The translations under genes and the position numbers were made by a program. Below, piece by piece: positions 36,732 through 45,448 of a stretch of 64,000 bases of DNA. Origin of the DNA: Streptomyces iconiensis. GTDB taxonomy: Bacteria > Actinomycetota > Actinomycetes > Streptomycetales > Streptomycetaceae. The stretch lies in NCBI RefSeq assembly GCF_028657195.3, contig NZ_JANCPR020000002.1, forward strand, positions 186,001 to 250,000. Reading direction: 5' to 3'. The notes beneath the pieces are model-generated. The model searched no databases. It saw only the letters and a program-made list of their open reading frames with translations, and had not been told where the DNA came from. Position 1 is the first letter of the stretch. Every line of letters starts with the position of its first letter.

Positions 36732-38047
36732 TGCCCGGTCTCCTCGTCGTTGTTGTCAAGCGGTTCGTAGACGAGCACGGCGCGGTTGTCGGGGCGCAGC
36801 CGCTCGGCGGCGGCGGCCCTGACCTCCTCACGGGTGACGTCGAGGACGCGGCCGACGGCGGTCAGCGCGAGCTGCGGGTCACCGAACAGGACGGCGTACC
36901 TGCACAGTTCGTCGGCACGCCCGCCGACCGTCGCGAGACGGTCCAGCCACTCGCGCTCCAACTGCGCCTGGGCGCGCTCCATTTCCTCCTCGGTCGGCCC
37001 CTCCTCGGCGAAGCGCCGCAGCTCCTCGTCGACGGCCGCCTGGATGTCGGCGACCTCGGCGCCGCCGGACGCCTTGACGTCGAGCCAGCCGAGAGAGGGT
37101 GCGCCGGCGAGCCGCAGCAGGCCGAACCCGGCGGCGACGGCCGTACGGTCGTGCCGCACCAGGCGGGCGTAGAGGCGGGAGGACTCGCCGCCGCCGAGCG
37201 CGGTCAGCGCCAGGTCGGCCGCGTCGGCCTCGCGGGTGCCGTCCTGCGGGAGGCGGTAGGCCGCCATCATCGCGCGTGAGGGCACGTCCTCCTCGACGAC
37301 CTCGCGCTTCTCCTCGCCCATGATGCCGGGCAGGTCCCCGTCACGCGGTGCCTGCTTGCCCTCGTGGCCGGGGATGGAGCCGAAGTACTTGTCGGCCCAG
37401 GCGAGCGCCTGCTCGGGGTCGATGTCGCCGACGATCGCGAGGACCGCGTTGTTCGGCGCGTAGTACGTACGGAAGAACGCACGCGCGTCCTCAAGGGACG
37501 CCGCGTCCAGGTCGGCCATGGAGCCGATCGGTGTGTGGTGGTAGGGGTGGCCCTCGGGGAAGACCATGGCGGTCATCCGCTCGAACGCCGTGCCATAGGG
37601 CACGTTGTCGTAACGCTGCCTGCGCTCGTTCTTGACGACGTCGCGCTGGTTGTCCATGGACTCTTCGTCCAGTGCCGAGAGCAGCGAGCCCATACGGTCG
37701 GCTTCGAGCCAGAGCGCCAGCTCCAGCTCGTGCGCGGGCATCGTTTCGAAGTAGTTGGTGCGCTCGAAGCTGGTGGTGCCGTTGAGCGAACCGCCCGCAC
37801 CCTGCACCAGCTCGAAGTGCCCATTGCCCTTCACCTGTGCCGAGCCCTGGAACATCAGGTGTTCGAAGAGGTGGGCCAGTCCTGTCCTGCCCTCGACCTC
37901 GTGGCGGGATCCGACGTCGTACCAGAGGCAGACAGCGGCTACCGGGGTCAGATGATCCTCGGAGAGCACCACCCGCAGGCCGTTGGCCAGCCGGTGCTCG
38001 GTCGCTGTCAGCCCACCGGTGGCCGGGGGCGTGGCCGTGTGACCCAT
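36728..38047 (-). CDS. M16 family zinc metallopeptidase (active subunit)
   Basis: 439 residues. The inverted zinc motif HLFEH (His59, Glu62, His63) lies in GRTGLAHLFEHLMFQGS, with a distal Glu region in NERRQRYDNVPYG. The usual N-terminal NGLRVVLSEDHLTPVAAVCLWYDVGSRHE is present. Together with the inactive partner at 35322 it should form the closed peptidase chamber that degrades peptides in the cytosol. Translation is coupled to the partner by a 4-bp overlap. Confidence 0.94.
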   Translation of the reverse strand: MGHTATPPATGGLTATEHRLANGLRVVLSEDHLTPVAAVCLWYDVGSRHEVEGRTGLAHLFEHLMFQGSAQVKGNGHFELVQGAGGSLNGTTSFERTNYFETMPAHELELALWLEADRMGSLLSALDEESMDNQRDVVKNERRQRYDNVPYGTAFERMTAMVFPEGHPYHHTPIGSMADLDAASLEDARAFFRTYYAPNNAVLAIVGDIDPEQALAWADKYFGSIPGHEGKQAPRDGDLPGIMGEEKREVVEEDVPSRAMMAAYRLPQDGTREADAADLALTALGGGESSRLYARLVRHDRTAVAAGFGLLRLAGAPSLGWLDVKASGGAEVADIQAAVDEELRRFAEEGPTEEEMERAQAQLEREWLDRLATVGGRADELCRYAVLFGDPQLALTAVGRVLDVTREEVRAAAAERLRPDNRAVLVYEPLDNNDEETGQ

Positions 38048-38388
38048 GGGCGTGGAGTCCCTTCGATCGCGGGGATTCCCGGCGAGGGCCGGGAACTGCG
38101 TGGACCGCCTTCGCGCCGGACGCGGCAGGCGGTCCTGTCACTGTATGCAACCGCGCCGACGGCACGCGAAGTTCCCGTACGGTACGCCAGGAGCTGACGT
38201 CCGGCGCGCGTTCGCCCGGCGCCGCCGGTGACTGTCCGTCGGGTCGGGGGACCGCCTGTCAGTGGCGCGGTCCACAATGGTCCGCGTCACCGGAGTGATG
38301 AAGGCGAGCCGCCGGACATCAGGCAGCGCCGCCGACGCAGGAACGAACCAGGAACCCAGGAACCAGGAACGAAGGAGCCGCAGCCGCG
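38048..38388. other. Divergent intergenic region of M16 pair and parC
   Basis: 341 bp holding both promoters. A direct repeat of AGGAACCCAGGAAC type and GAAGGAG precede parC. No ORF is supported. Confidence 0.5.
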
Positions 38389-40848
38389 ATGGCCCGCCGC
38401 AGTAAGACCCGGACGCCCGGGACGGAGCCCCCGGAGGACTTCGAGGAACGCATCCTCGACATCGACGTCGTCGACGAGATGCAGGGCTCCTACCTGGAGT
38501 ACGCGTATTCGGTCATCTATTCGCGCGCGCTCCCTGACGCCCGCGACGGGATGAAGCCGGTGCACCGCCGGATCCTGTACCAGATGCATGAGATGGGCCT
38601 CCGCCCCGACAGGTCGTACGTGAAGTGCGCCCGCGTGGTCGGCGAGGTGATGGGCAAGCTCCACCCGCACGGCGACAGCGCGATCTACGACGCGCTGGTG
38701 CGCATGGCACAGGGCTTCTCCATGCGCCTGCCGCTGGTCGACGGGCACGGCAACTTCGGTTCGCTGGGCAACGACGACCCGCCCGCCGCGATGCGGTACA
38801 CCGAGTGCCGCTCGTCGCCGGCCGCGGGTCTGATGGTCGAGTCGATCGACGAGGAGACCGTCGACTTCGAGTCCAACTACGACGGCAGCGAGGAAGAGCC
38901 GGTCACCCTGCCGGCCGCCTACCCGAACCTGCTGGTCAACGGCGCGTCCGGGATCGCCGTCGGGATGGCGACGAACATGCCGCCGCACAACCTGACGGAG
39001 GTCATCGCGGCTGCCCGGCACCTGATCAAGCACCCGGGCGCCGACCTTGAGACCCTGATGGGCTTCGTGCCGGGTCCCGACCTGCCCACGGGCGGCAAGA
39101 TCGTCGGCCGTGAGGGCATCCAGGACGCCTACGCCTCGGGCCGCGGCACGTTCAAGATCCGCGCAACGGTGGCCATCGAGCAGGTCACCGCGCGCCGCAA
39201 GGGCCTCGTGGTCACGGAACTCCCGTTCGCGATCGGCCCCGAAAGGGTCATCTCCAAGGTCAAGGACCTCGTCAACGCGAAGAAGCTCCAGGGCATCGCG
39301 GACGTCAAAGACCTCACCGACCGGGAGCACGGACTGCGCCTGGTCATCGAGATCAAGAACGGCTTCAACCCCGAGGCCGTTCTCGCGCAGCTCTACAAGC
39401 TGACGCCGATGGAGGAGTCCTTCGGCATCAACAACGTCGCGCTGGTCGACGGCCAGCCGCTGACGCTGGGCCTCAGGGAGCTGCTGGAGGTCTATGTAGA
39501 CCACCGCTTCGACGTCGTACGGCGCCGCAGCGAGTTCCGGCGCACCAAGCGGCGCGACAGGCTCCACCTCGTCGAGGGCCTGCTGGTCGCGCTGATCGAC
39601 ATCGACGAGGTCATCAGCGTCATCAGGTCGAGCGAGAACGCGGCCGAGGCGAAGGCCGCCCTGATCTCCCGGTTCGGACTCAGCGAGATCCAGACGCAGT
39701 ACATCCTCGACACTCCCCTGCGCCGCCTGACCAAGTTCGACCGCCTGGAGCTGGAGAGCGAGCGCGACAGGCTCAAGGCGGAGATCGAGGAGCTGACCCG
39801 GATCCTGGACTCGGACTCCGAGCTGCGCAAGATCGTCTCCTCCGAACTGGCCGCCGTGGCCAAGAAGTACGGCACTCCGCGCCGCACGGAGCTGCTGGAC
39901 TCGGCCGAGGCACCGATCGCCACCGTGCCGCTGGAGGTCTCCGACGACCCGTGCCGGGTCCTGCTGTCCTCCACAGGGCTGCTGGCCCGTACGGCCAACG
40001 GGGAGATGAGCTTCGAGGAGCCCGCCAAGCGGGTCAAACACGACGTGATCGTCTCGGCTGTCCCGGCGACCACACGGGGCGAGGTCGGCGCCGTCACCTC
40101 GTCAGGACGCCTGCTGCGGCTCACCGTCGTCGACCTGCCCCAGCTCCCGGAGACGGCCACCTCGCCCAACCTCGCGGGCGGGGCGCAGGTCGCCGAGTTC
40201 CTTCCGCTGGAGGCCGACGAGACCCTGGTGTGCCTGATGACGCTGGACGAGTCCTCCCCAGGGCTCGCCATCGGCACCGAACAGGGCATTGTCAAACGCG
40301 TGGTGCCCGACTATCCGTCCCACAAGGAGGAGTTGGAGGTCATCACCCTCAAGGACGGCGACCGGATCGCGGGTGCCGTCGAGCTGCGCACCGGCGAGGA
40401 AGACCTGATCTTCATCACCGACGAGGCCCAACTGCTGCGCTATCAGGCAGGACAGGTGCGCCCACAGGGCCGTCCCGCGGGCGGCATGGCCGGGATCAAG
40501 CTGACCGAGGGCGCCAAGGTGATCTTCTTCGGTGCCGTCGATCCCTCTGTCGAGGCGGCCGTGTTCACCGCCGCGAGCGCGACGGGAACGCTGGACGACT
40601 CCCTGAGTACCGCCAAGTTCACGCCGTTCGACCAGTACCCACGCAAGGGCCGCGCGACCGGTGGCGTGCGCTGCCAGCGCTTCCTGAAGGGCGAGGACAG
40701 GCTCGTCATCGCCTGGGCGGGCCCCACACCCGCACACGCGGCGACCAAGACGGGCGCCCCCGCCGAGCTTCCGGAACCCGACCCGCGCAGGGACGGCTCG
40801 GGCCTGCCCCTCGGCAAGCGCGTCACGGCGGTCGCCGGCCCCGTGTAA
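38389..40848 (+). CDS. parC: DNA topoisomerase IV subunit A
   Basis: An 819-residue type IIA topoisomerase breakage-reunion subunit that decatenates sister chromosomes with ParE. Catalytic Tyr137 is in AAMRYTECR; the quinolone-pocket residues Ser97 and Asp101 are in [12 protein letters not shown]. The domain order is winged helix, tower, coiled coil, then a beta-pinwheel C-terminal domain. A weak GyrA-box-like RKGRATGGV is present but not the canonical GyrA box, and pairing with a distinct parE in the window favours ParC over GyrA. The ribosome-binding site GAAGGAG precedes the ATG. Confidence 0.93.
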   Translation: MARRSKTRTPGTEPPEDFEERILDIDVVDEMQGSYLEYAYSVIYSRALPDARDGMKPVHRRILYQMHEMGLRPDRSYVKCARVVGEVMGKLHPHGDSAIYDALVRMAQGFSMRLPLVDGHGNFGSLGNDDPPAAMRYTECRSSPAAGLMVESIDEETVDFESNYDGSEEEPVTLPAAYPNLLVNGASGIAVGMATNMPPHNLTEVIAAARHLIKHPGADLETLMGFVPGPDLPTGGKIVGREGIQDAYASGRGTFKIRATVAIEQVTARRKGLVVTELPFAIGPERVISKVKDLVNAKKLQGIADVKDLTDREHGLRLVIEIKNGFNPEAVLAQLYKLTPMEESFGINNVALVDGQPLTLGLRELLEVYVDHRFDVVRRRSEFRRTKRRDRLHLVEGLLVALIDIDEVISVIRSSENAAEAKAALISRFGLSEIQTQYILDTPLRRLTKFDRLELESERDRLKAEIEELTRILDSDSELRKIVSSELAAVAKKYGTPRRTELLDSAEAPIATVPLEVSDDPCRVLLSSTGLLARTANGEMSFEEPAKRVKHDVIVSAVPATTRGEVGAVTSSGRLLRLTVVDLPQLPETATSPNLAGGAQVAEFLPLEADETLVCLMTLDESSPGLAIGTEQGIVKRVVPDYPSHKEELEVITLKDGDRIAGAVELRTGEEDLIFITDEAQLLRYQAGQVRPQGRPAGGMAGIKLTEGAKVIFFGAVDPSVEAAVFTAASATGTLDDSLSTAKFTPFDQYPRKGRATGGVRCQRFLKGEDRLVIAWAGPTPAHAATKTGAPAELPEPDPRRDGSGLPLGKRVTAVAGPV

Positions 40849-41332
40849 TGCCCTCGCCCTACGCCCGCCGCGCGTGCGCACCCGGGTACGTGACCGGGGC
40901 ACCCCCGGGTGCCCTGCCCCGGGGCCTCGCGTCCCGGTGAGGGGCCTCGCATCGCGGTGAGGGCTCGCGTCCCCGTGAGGGGCCTCGCACCTCCGGGTTG
41001 CCCCTGCCTGCGGGGTGCCCCGCGTCTCTCCCGGGGCTCGCCTCCGGGGTCCGGCTCCGGGGTCCGCCTCCGGCGACTGGTGTGCCTGTACGTGCGATAC
41101 GGGCCCCGATGCGACGGCACGTCCGTCGGGTCGGGGCCCGTATGCGTGCGGTGGGCGCGTGCCTGCCTGCGGAAAGCCGTCCGTACGGGGGCCCGGCCAC
41201 TCAGGGCTGACGGTGCGGGGCGAATCGGTCGGCCCGCGTGGTCAGTTGGTGCCGGCCAGGGTGAACAGGCCGTGCTGGTCCGGGTGATCAGACGTGCTGG
41301 TCAGGATGATCAGGCGGTGCCGGTCAGAGCGG
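40849..41332. other. Repeat-rich intergenic region after parC
   Basis: 484 bp with no supported gene. Degenerate about 20-bp repeats of GGGGCCTCGCGTCCCGGTGA run from about 40918 to 41000; CTCCGGGGTCCG repeats follow; about 24-bp GTGCTGGTCAGG-type repeats run from 41270 into the methyltransferase 3' end. A strong hairpin lies at 41097 to 41143. Confidence 0.6.
41097..41143. terminator. Large hairpin terminator downstream of parC
   Basis: A 13-bp perfect outer stem (ATACGGGCCCCGA with its complement), a 2x2 internal loop and a 6-bp inner stem (CGACGG/CCGTCG). Confidence 0.7.
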
Positions 41333-42160
41333 TCAGGCGGTGCCGGTGCGCGCTGCGGTGACCACCACCGCCGTGTAGCGCATCGTGAAGTCGCCGCCCA
41401 CCGCGTCGATCGCTGCCCCGATCCCGGCGACCAGTTCCTCCCGCGTGGCCGCCGGAAGCGCGATGTGTCCGCCGTGCGTCATCAGCTGGTCCAGCCACTC
41501 GTCCCGGGTGTAGGTCCGCTCCCAGTCGAACCGCCACTCCTCCGGTTCGCCGAACGCCCCCGCCGCACGCATCCCGTCGGCTGCCCGGGCGCACAGCGCC
41601 GCGTACGCGTCCGGGCCGACGGCCTTCCAGCGGACGGAGACAGGCGAGTCGGGCAGCACCCGCTGGTAGACGTCGAAGAAGGCCGCGGCCAGCTCCGGGG
41701 GCGGTTGGTCGACGTTCCAGAACACCGCCAGCCGGCCACCGGGCCGCAGCACGGTGGCCGCTCGGGCCGCCCCGGCAGCCGGGTCCACCCAGTGCCAGGT
41801 CTGGCCCGCGACCACCGCGTCGAACGTCCGCCCTGCCGGGTCCCAGTCCTCGAACGCCGCCACCTCGGCCTCCAGCCCGTACCGCCGTGCCAGGCCGGCC
41901 ATACGCGCGTCGGCGTCCACCCCGAGCACGCGGCAGCCGGCGGCCTGGAACTGCCGGGACGCGATGCCGGTGCCGCATCCGACATCGAGCACATCGGGCC
42001 CCGGTGCGGCGCCCGCGATGCGCTCCACCATGGCCGTGGGATAGCGGGGCCGGGTTCTGTCGTAGCGTTCGGCCTCCGTGCCGAACGCCTCTGCCAGGTC
42101 GCGCTGTTGATGAGGTTCGTTCCCGGAGGGAGACGCGCCCTCCGGCCGTATAGTGGGCAT
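41333..42160 (-). CDS. Class I SAM-dependent methyltransferase
   Basis: A 275-residue methyltransferase of the Methyltransf_11 type. SAM motif I is VLDVGCGTGIASRQF, followed by VLGVDADARMAGLARR (acidic ribose-binding residue) and VVAGQTWHWVDPAAGAARAATVLRPGG. The start ATG at 42160 lies inside the first of three operator palindromes and has no clear ribosome-binding site, so the transcript may be leaderless. It diverges from a TetR gene that is the likely regulator. The substrate is unknown. Confidence 0.9.
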   Translation of the reverse strand: MPTIRPEGASPSGNEPHQQRDLAEAFGTEAERYDRTRPRYPTAMVERIAGAAPGPDVLDVGCGTGIASRQFQAAGCRVLGVDADARMAGLARRYGLEAEVAAFEDWDPAGRTFDAVVAGQTWHWVDPAAGAARAATVLRPGGRLAVFWNVDQPPPELAAAFFDVYQRVLPDSPVSVRWKAVGPDAYAALCARAADGMRAAGAFGEPEEWRFDWERTYTRDEWLDQLMTHGGHIALPAATREELVAGIGAAIDAVGGDFTMRYTAVVVTAARTGTA

Positions 42161-42211
42161 GTGCCCACCATAGGTGGGCGACCGCCCATTCGTAAATGGG
42201 CATGCGCCCAC
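42153..42211. promoter_or_regulatory. Three operator palindromes between methyltransferase and tetR genes
   Basis: GTGGGCATGTGCCCAC (42153 to 42168), GTGGGCGACCGCCCAT (42174 to 42189) and ATGGGCATGCGCCCAC (42196 to 42211) share RTGGGC-N4-GCCCAY. Centres are 21 and 22 bp apart, two helical turns, so dimers would bind on one face of the DNA. This fits the adjacent TetR regulator. The first site covers the methyltransferase start codon. Confidence 0.8.
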
Positions 42212-42254
42212 TCGGTTGCACGCAAGGACCGCTGAAGCGAGGAGGAGAGGCACG

Positions 42255-42842
42255 GTGCCGACAGGAGTGGCCATCCGTGACGCACGGGAGCAGCTGTTCG
42301 ACGCCGCGGAGCGCGTCCTGCTGCGGGACGGTCCGAGCGCGCTGACCAGCCGGGCGGTCACCGCCGAGGCCGGCTGCGCCAAGGGTGTACTGCACCGGCA
42401 CTTCGCCGACTTCGACGCGTTCCTGGCCGAGTTGGTGCGGGACAGGATCGCCAGGATCGAGCAGCAGTCCGCGACCCTGCACGAGGCAGCGGGTACCGGC
42501 ACGGTCGCGGGCAACCTGACCGACGCGCTGACGGCGCTGTTCGGATCGGTCGCCGTGGCGATCGTCGGCCTCATCACCTCGCGGGACGAACTACGGGCCC
42601 GGCTGCGTCGGACCACGCCGGTCGGCGTCCCGGTGCTGACGGAGGCAACGGCCGTGATCGCCTCGTACCTCATAGCCGAGCGCGAGCGGGGCCGTATCGC
42701 GGCAGGCGCCGACATCGACACGCTCGCCCCCATGCTGATCGGCACCGGGCACCTGCTCTTCGCCGACCGGCACAGCGCCCCGCCGGACGCCGGAACCGTC
42801 CATAAGGCCGTGACCGCGGTTCTCGCGGGAGCCTGCCCGTAG
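42255..42842 (+). CDS. TetR family regulator
   Basis: 195 residues. GTG start at 42255 follows AGGAGAGG; a longer start at 42174 would run through the operators and is rejected. The N-terminal helix-turn-helix spans about residues 9 to 55 (REQLFDAAERVLLRDGPSALTSRAVTAEAGCAKGVLHRHFADFDAFLAEL). The ligand domain includes FGSVAVAIVGLITSRDELRARLRR. It is divergent from the methyltransferase and probably represses both by the triple operator. The ligand is unknown. Confidence 0.92.
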   Translation: MPTGVAIRDAREQLFDAAERVLLRDGPSALTSRAVTAEAGCAKGVLHRHFADFDAFLAELVRDRIARIEQQSATLHEAAGTGTVAGNLTDALTALFGSVAVAIVGLITSRDELRARLRRTTPVGVPVLTEATAVIASYLIAERERGRIAAGADIDTLAPMLIGTGHLLFADRHSAPPDAGTVHKAVTAVLAGACP

Positions 42843-42867
42843 GGGGCGCCGCCCCCGCCCGGGCGCC

Positions 42868-42924
42868 CGCACGAGCCCTGCGAACCCGCACGAGCCCCGC
42901 GAACCCGCACGAGCCCCGCGAACC
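42868..42924. repeat. Tandem 19-bp repeat, three copies
   Basis: CGCACGAGCCCCGCGAACC occurs three times head to tail (first copy with one T for C), followed by a partial copy. It lies between the 3' ends of tetR and the CobW gene. Confidence 0.85.
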
Positions 42925-42964
42925 CGTACGCGCCACGGCGGCCACGGCCCGACGCCGCTCCCGT

Positions 42965-44254
42965 CTACAGGGTCACAGGGCCGTACGGGTCGCTCTCGTC
43001 GCCCCGCGGGCCGACATCGAGACCGTCGACACCGAGACCGTCGACACCGAGATCGTCGGCCCCGTCCTCGTCGCCGTCCGCACCCGAGCCCGCGCCACCC
43101 CCCATGTCGGCGTGCGCCTCTCCGTGCGGGTCGCCGTCCACGTAGCGGAGCACGCCCCACATGGCCTGCGGGTCGCCCTCTCCCGGACTGCCGGCGCACT
43201 CCTCAAGTCCCTTGCGCAGGGCCGCTCCGTCCACTCCTGAGCCGATCATCACGAGCTGCGTCACCCGCGCCTCGTCGCGTGGCCAGACCTCGGGTACGAA
43301 GCGCAGGAAGCCGCCGACCGCGTGCAGTGCGTACCGGTGCCGGGGGTCGGCCGCTCCGAAGTCGACAAATCCCTTCACTCGGTAGAGCCCGTCCGGCCTG
43401 CTGTCCAGGAAGGCCAGAAAGCGGCGCGGGTCCATGGGTACGTCCGAGCTGAACTCCACCGCCTCGTATGCGTGATGCAGGTGCGGGCGCGCGGAGTGGT
43501 CTGCGCCCCCACAGCCCCCGCCGTGCTCGCCGTCCCCATGCGCCTCGGCACCTTCACACCCCTCACCGCACTCCCCCGCCTCGTCGTCCCCGTAGAGCAG
43601 CGAGTCGAAGGTGAGCTGCTCCACTGCCGCGCGCTCACGGCGTACGCGGTCGAAGAGCAGCGCCGGATCGAGGCGCCCATGAGAAGCGGGCACCACTGGT
43701 GTGCCGGGGCTCAGCCGCGCCAGTTCCCCGCGCAGCGCGCCCAGGGCCTGCTCGCCCACCCGGTCGGCCTTGTTGAGCACCAGTAGATCGGCGGCCGAGA
43801 CATGCCGCTCCAGCTCCGGGTGGCGCTCCCGTACGGCCTCGAACTCCGCCGCGTCCACGAGTTCCACGAGGCCCCCGTAGATGATGCGCGGGTTCCGGCT
43901 GGCCAGGACCATGCGGATCAGCGTCTCCGGCTCCGCGACCCCGCTCGCCTCGATCACGATGACGTCCATACCTGCCGACGGGCGTGCCAGCACCTCCAGG
44001 ACGCCGTCCATGTCGCTGGTGTCCACGGCGCAGCACAGGCAGCCGTCCCCGAGGGAGACCATCGAGTCGACCTGCCCCGCGACGGTCATGGCGTCGATCT
44101 CGATGCTGCCGAAGTCGTTGACGATCGCACCGATCCGGGTGCCTCTGCTGTGCCGCAGCAGATGGTTGAGGAGCGTGGTCTTTCCCGAGCCGAGAAAGCC
44201 CGCCAGGATCACCACCGGAATCCTGTCGCCGACACCGGCCCCCGCACCGCTCAC
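42965..44254 (-). CDS. CobW/COG0523 family GTPase (metal chaperone)
   Basis: 429 residues. G domain: GFLGSGKTTLLNHLL (Walker A), the metal motif GCLCC (CxCC), VIEASGVAEPE, and LNKAD. A metal-binding-looking insert rich in His, Cys, Gly, Glu (GECGEGCEGAEAHGDGEHGGG..., about residues 232 to 265) precedes the C-terminal CobW_C domain (YRVKGFVDFG, ALHAVGGFLRF, QLVMIGSGVD). COG0523 proteins deliver Zn, Co or Fe to targets at the cost of GTP. The last 40 residues are acidic with repeated GVDGL. It diverges from the iron-box gene. Confidence 0.93.
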   Translation of the reverse strand: MSGAGAGVGDRIPVVILAGFLGSGKTTLLNHLLRHSRGTRIGAIVNDFGSIEIDAMTVAGQVDSMVSLGDGCLCCAVDTSDMDGVLEVLARPSAGMDVIVIEASGVAEPETLIRMVLASRNPRIIYGGLVELVDAAEFEAVRERHPELERHVSAADLLVLNKADRVGEQALGALRGELARLSPGTPVVPASHGRLDPALLFDRVRRERAAVEQLTFDSLLYGDDEAGECGEGCEGAEAHGDGEHGGGCGGADHSARPHLHHAYEAVEFSSDVPMDPRRFLAFLDSRPDGLYRVKGFVDFGAADPRHRYALHAVGGFLRFVPEVWPRDEARVTQLVMIGSGVDGAALRKGLEECAGSPGEGDPQAMWGVLRYVDGDPHGEAHADMGGGAGSGADGDEDGADDLGVDGLGVDGLDVGPRGDESDPYGPVTL

Positions 44255-44399
44255 GCCGCGCGCCCCTTCCTGTCCCTCCCGGATCCGCCGACCGCCGATC
44301 GTAGTCGAGGCAGGACCCGCACCCGAGGCCCTCCCCGCACCCCGGCACCGGCGCCCCGCACCCCAGCAGGGGGAACGTGGGCGCGCGGGGTGGGCAGGG

Positions 44400-44418
44400 C
44401 CAGGTTAGGCTCACCTTC
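44400..44418. promoter_or_regulatory. Iron box (DmdR/IdeR-type operator)
   Basis: AGGTTAGGCTCACCT within 44400 to 44418 matches 14 of 19 positions of the iron-box consensus TTAGGTTAGGCTAACCTAA, with the central part nearly perfect. It directly abuts the GTG start of the Apd1-like gene and is 146 bp from the divergent CobW start. DmdR1 of streptomycetes represses through such boxes when iron is sufficient. Confidence 0.8.
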
Positions 44419-45381
44419 GTGAGTACGTGTGCGACCGCCTCCCGTGACCACCACGAGCCCCTGGCGGGGACGGCTGCAGCGGCCCGTACGTGGCTGCTGG
44501 TCGAGCAGCCGGGACCGTGGGGCGGCAAGGCGCTGACCGAGAGCCGCCTCGACCCCGCGCTCGGCAGCGCCCTTGAGGCGGCGGCAGGCGCGCACGGGGG
44601 CCGCGTCGCCCTCATCCGGCGACCCGGCAGGGACACCGACCGCGCCGGCACGGGTACGGGTCCTGACCGGCACCGCGTCTTCCTCGCGCGCACCGTCCCG
44701 GGCGACTCATGGGTACGCACGGCGCTCCTGCCCGGCGACTCCCTGGAGGCACTCCGCGAGCTGGACTTCGCCGCACTCGACGCCGCCACAGGTACGGAGG
44801 GCGCTGCGCTGGGTCCCGGCTGGCTTCCGTACGAGGGCGAGCCGCTGGCGTTCGTCTGCACCAATGGCAAGCGCGACCGCTGCTGCGCCCTCCTCGGCAG
44901 GCCCCTCGCCGGGGAACTGGCCGCTTCCGGCGCCGGTGACATCTGGGAGATCACCCACATCGGCGGCCACCGCTTCGCACCCACGCTGCTCGTGCTGCCC
45001 TATGGGTACGCGTACGGGCGGCTGGACGCGACCGCCGCCAAGGCCGTGCTGGACGCCGTACGGGACAAGCGCGTACTGACGGAGGGCTGCCGGGGCCGCT
45101 CCGCCTGGGGCCGCCCCGGCCAGGCCGCCGACCTGGCCGTGCGCGAGCGTACGGGCGAGAGCGGCGCCGACGCGGTGAGCGTGCGGCACGTGAGCGCGGA
45201 ACCCGGTGTTCCGCACTGGGCGGTGACCGTCGCGCACGCGGACGGCCGCCACTGGCGGGTCCGCGTCGTGGAACGCACGGACGGGCCGCCCGTCCCCGCG
45301 AGCTGCGGCGGAATCCCCGCGGGGCCCGCACGGATGGAGATCGCCGGCATCGACGAGGTCGCCAGGGCCGGAGCCGCCTGA
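44419..45381 (+). CDS. Sucrase/ferredoxin-like (Apd1-type) [2Fe-2S] protein
   Basis: 320 residues of the sucrase/ferredoxin-like family. The C-terminal thioredoxin-like ferredoxin part has the cluster motifs CTNGKRDRCCALLGRPLA and HIGGHRFAPTLLVLPYGYAYGRL; in yeast Apd1 a Cys pair and a His pair hold the [2Fe-2S] cluster. The N-terminal region (TWLLVEQPGPWGGKAL) is also family-typical. GTG at 44419 abuts the iron box, so it should be expressed under iron limitation, perhaps in siderophore or ferric reduction; that role is inferred. Confidence 0.85.
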   Translation: MSTCATASRDHHEPLAGTAAAARTWLLVEQPGPWGGKALTESRLDPALGSALEAAAGAHGGRVALIRRPGRDTDRAGTGTGPDRHRVFLARTVPGDSWVRTALLPGDSLEALRELDFAALDAATGTEGAALGPGWLPYEGEPLAFVCTNGKRDRCCALLGRPLAGELAASGAGDIWEITHIGGHRFAPTLLVLPYGYAYGRLDATAAKAVLDAVRDKRVLTEGCRGRSAWGRPGQAADLAVRERTGESGADAVSVRHVSAEPGVPHWAVTVAHADGRHWRVRVVERTDGPPVPASCGGIPAGPARMEIAGIDEVARAGAA

Positions 45382-45448
45382 TCCCGCTCCGGCCCTCCGC
45401 CGTCCCGGCCTGCTCCCGTTCGTCCCCGCACCGCCACGAGGTCCCCCG

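Noticed and set aside
38287..40041. Long minus-strand frame across parC
   Set aside because: Mirror image of parC codons; there is no family signature, and parC itself is certain.
41310..42482. Alternative minus-strand frames extending past the methyltransferase into tetR
   Set aside because: They overlap the tetR gene and operators; the SAM motifs are only in the frame starting at 42160.
42868..42924. Possible CRISPR array
   Set aside because: Units are 19 bp and directly adjacent with no spacers; it is a simple tandem repeat.
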